DNA from: Sedimenticola_A sp040506895
GTDB taxonomy: Bacteria > Pseudomonadota > Gammaproteobacteria > Chromatiales > Chromatiaceae
Assembly: GCA_040506895.1 (NCBI GenBank)
Contig: JBEVVY010000001.1
Coordinates: 1,860,001-1,924,000 of the forward strand
DNA: 64,000 bases
Direction of reading: 5' to 3'
Shown here: positions 62,304 through 64,000 of the stretch, one piece after another
Numbering within the stretch: the first letter of the stretch is position 1
Layout of the letters: the number at the start of each line of letters is the position of its first letter
Program-made: the position numbers and the translations under genes
The notes under the pieces: generated by a model
Database searches by the model: none
What the model saw: only the letters and a program-made list of their open reading frames with translations
What the model was told of the DNA's origin: nothing

Positions 62304-62433
62304 AGGACAAGGACAGGGAAACACCGCAGGATCAGCGGGACAAAGGGAACTTGATCAGGGACGAACGGCTTCGCCAACAGGGATACAGGCACACGGCCCC
62401 GGCAGCATGGATGTTGCCGGGGTCAGTTTTTTT
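62304..62433 (+). ncRNA. CsrB/RsmZ-like CsrA-sequestering small RNA (candidate)
   Basis: The stretch downstream of the DUF2207 gene has no open frame but nine GGA motifs in about 107 nt, at 62305, 62311, 62317, 62329, 62338, 62346, 62359, 62381 and 62409, most as AGGA or GGGA. One is presented in a small hairpin, CCGC-AGGATCA-GCGG (62324-62338), and the last sits in the terminator loop. The transcript ends in an 11-bp stem followed by seven T residues. A TATAAC -10-like element (62292-62297) lacks a -35, as expected for an activator-dependent promoter. These are the hallmarks of CsrB/RsmX/Y/Z RNAs that titrate CsrA/RsmA; binding itself is inference. Confidence 0.72.
62397..62433 (+). terminator. 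Intrinsic terminator of the candidate CsrB-like RNA
   Basis: CCCCGGCAGCA (62397-62407) pairs with TGTTGCCGGGG (62412-62422) around the loop TGGA, with a T7 tract at 62427-62433. It points on the plus strand, away from the gene at 62469. Confidence 0.88.
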
Positions 62434-62468
62434 GTGGCATGAAAAAGCTGCTGCCAGCCGGCAAACAA

Positions 62469-64000
62469 CTACTCAGGACGTCCGATGTAGTAACCCTGGC
62501 CGCCATCCAGATCCAGGCCCGGCAGCAGATCCCAGACCGCCTCTGACTCGATCGACTCACCCAGCACCTTGATCTCGAGACCATGTGCAATCTCGGCCAG
62601 TGCATGAACGAAGAACTGGTTGTCCTGGCTCTGATCCAGGTCGCGCATGAAACTGCTGTCCACCTTGAGATAATTGGCCTTCACCGAGCGCAGGTAGGCA
62701 AACGAGCTGAAACTGCGGCCGAAGTGATCGAGGGAGAACTGGCTGCCATGCTTGTCCAGCACGTTGATGAATGCGTGGACCTGCTCCAGCTGGGAGACCG
62801 CGCCGTACTCGGGCATCTCGAAGATAATCCGGTTGGCAACCCCGGTGTGCTGTGCCAGCAGTCGATCCAGCCAGACGAGAAATGCCGGTTCCTGTAGTGA
62901 CGAAGGCGAGATATTCACCGCGTAGAGCCCGCTGGAGCCGCTCTCGTTGCTGAGCTTGTCCAGGATCTTGGCAATCACGGCCCGGTCGATGGCAATAGCC
63001 AGTCCCACGCTTTCGGCCTGGGGCAGAAACATCCCGGCCGTCATCTGGCGCTGTCCGCCCTCTTCCGTATCCTCCAGGATCCTCACCAGCACCTCCTGGT
63101 GAAGCAGGCTTCTGTCACAGGCCACCACCGGCTGGTACTGCAATACCAGGCGCTCTTCGGTCAGTGCCCGTTCAATAAACTCACGCCATTCGGAGGCGGC
63201 GCGGGCACCTCTCTTCTCCCCGGCATCGGGCAGATGCAGGTGCCAGCTGTTGGCCCCTTTGCCCTGGGCACTGCGCAGGGCCATATCTCCCCCGGAGAGC
63301 AGATCCTTGAGACTTTGGCGGCCATCGTAGACCGTGATACCGATATGCCCCGCATCCGGCACCATCAATTTGCCGGTACCGTAGAGCCCGGCCAGTGCCG
63401 CTGAGAGCTGATCGCCCAGTTGAGCGGCCTGCGCCTCCTCGCACTCCTGTACCAGCAGGCAGAAATCGGCGCCCGCCAGGTGGGCGAGCAGCTGACGGGG
63501 ATACTGTTCCGCCACCTCAGCCAGCGCCTTGGCAGTATCGGTGAGTAAGGCGTCCCCCGCCTGGTAGCCGTTCTCGTCGTTGAAGGCCTTGAAGTCCTTC
63601 AGCTGAATCATGCAGAGCAGGCCGTGGGAGAACTCCTCTTCCGACTCCATGAGACTCTTCAGCGTGGCCACGAAATAGGTTTTGTTCGGCAGGTTGGTGA
63701 CCGGGTGTTGATGGGCCTGCTTGCGCAGACGCACCACCAGCCTCTCCAGCTCATCGAGCATTTTCTGAACCTTGACCGAAAGCCGGTTCATGGCATCCAC
63801 GATCAGCCTGAGATCGCGGGTCCGGGGCAACCGTTCGATCACCGGGAACTCCCGCTTGCAGATGGAATCGGCCTGCCAGGCCACCTCCCGGAGGGGTTTG
63901 AGCACAGCATGCAGCAGGGAGATACCGATAACCAGCACCATGACGGCGCTGGTGACGAACCACCAGAACACCTCTTCAACCGTCGACCAGAGCTGAACGT
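62469..64000 (-). CDS. LapD-like degenerate GGDEF-EAL receptor (5' end outside window)
   Basis: At least 510 residues; the reading frame stays open through the right edge, so the N-terminus is missing. Visible are the end of a periplasmic domain (QLWSTVEEV), a membrane helix (WWFVTSAVMVLVIGISLLHAVL), a HAMP-like linker, a GGDEF domain whose active site reads LAGADF, and an EAL domain whose motif reads EVLVR with DHFG in place of DDFG. Both active sites are broken, so it should bind rather than make or cleave c-di-GMP, as LapD does. A CsrD-like role on the neighbouring GGA-rich RNA is the alternative. The HAMP plus SGADF-type GGDEF pattern favours LapD. Confidence 0.85.
   Translation of the reverse strand, partial: VQLWSTVEEVFWWFVTSAVMVLVIGISLLHAVLKPLREVAWQADSICKREFPVIERLPRTRDLRLIVDAMNRLSVKVQKMLDELERLVVRLRKQAHQHPVTNLPNKTYFVATLKSLMESEEEFSHGLLCMIQLKDFKAFNDENGYQAGDALLTDTAKALAEVAEQYPRQLLAHLAGADFCLLVQECEEAQAAQLGDQLSAALAGLYGTGKLMVPDAGHIGITVYDGRQSLKDLLSGGDMALRSAQGKGANSWHLHLPDAGEKRGARAASEWREFIERALTEERLVLQYQPVVACDRSLLHQEVLVRILEDTEEGGQRQMTAGMFLPQAESVGLAIAIDRAVIAKILDKLSNESGSSGLYAVNISPSSLQEPAFLVWLDRLLAQHTGVANRIIFEMPEYGAVSQLEQVHAFINVLDKHGSQFSLDHFGRSFSSFAYLRSVKANYLKVDSSFMRDLDQSQDNQFFVHALAEIAHGLEIKVLGESIESEAVWDLLPGLDLDGGQGYYIGRPE

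Noticed and set aside
1..64000. tRNA, rRNA, CRISPR arrays, transposases or prophage genes
   Set aside because: I saw no tRNA T-loop signatures, no regularly spaced repeats and no transposase or phage protein motifs on either strand; small or unusual RNAs could still be missed by eye.

Overview
The window reads as chromosomal DNA from a free-living or symbiotic sulfur-oxidising gammaproteobacterium. The evidence is a cytoplasmic SoeABC-type sulfite dehydrogenase (41.3-46.1 kb), an unusually rich set of multiheme cytochromes c (3.9-15.7 kb), and typical gammaproteobacterial housekeeping genes (sthA, purT, trhP, uup, yaeQ-like and ycgN-like genes). I cannot name the genus from sequence alone. 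No rRNA, tRNA, CRISPR array, transposase or prophage is visible.

Region 1 (0-20 kb) is the distinctive part. It encodes a monoheme cytochrome c with DUF302 and TlpA-like partners (3.9-5.4 kb), a PCuAC-type copper chaperone, and a minus-strand operon. That operon holds a TorC-like pentaheme quinol-cytochrome, an IalB-like periplasmic protein, a ZnuA-like binding protein that has lost its histidine ligands, and a rhodanese-like protein that has lost both catalytic cysteines. A dodecaheme periplasmic cytochrome c, a triheme cytochrome c/cytochrome b membrane fusion, and a sigma-54 two-component system follow. Sigma-54 promoter motifs (-24/-12) precede the monoheme, pentaheme and dodecaheme genes. 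Two of these promoters also carry a shared dyad (ATTGAACA-N3-TGTTCAAT type) almost exactly 177-178 bp upstream. I infer one co-regulated respiratory module carrying about 21 c-type hemes, whose substrate is unknown.

Region 2 (20-41 kb) is mostly housekeeping: CopA copper ATPase, SthA transhydrogenase, a YcgN/DUF3549/YaeQ-like group, a pseudouridine synthase, PurT, an AraC-Ada-type methyltransferase, a MASE1-PAS-GGDEF-EAL protein, a LysR/DUF1127 divergent pair, TrhP plus a truncated hemoglobin, and three consecutive lipoproteins including an M48 protease. An AT-rich gap at 24.5-24.9 kb carries a cluster of DnaA boxes.

Region 3 (41-64 kb) holds soeCBA, uup, a GT2-GtrA-GT39 glycosylation operon, a TrpB2-type synthase, a Crp/Fnr regulator, a patatin-like lipoprotein, UDP-glucuronate decarboxylase, a polyphosphate pair (Ppx and PPK2), a LemA/DUF2207 operon, and a LapD-like degenerate GGDEF-EAL receptor cut by the right edge. 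Between the last two lies a strong candidate for an unannotated CsrB/RsmZ-type regulatory RNA at about 62304-62433, with nine GGA motifs and an intrinsic terminator.

Together the genes describe a periplasmic multiheme electron-transfer system, inorganic sulfur oxidation, copper handling, c-di-GMP and probable CsrA-type global control, and polyphosphate metabolism.
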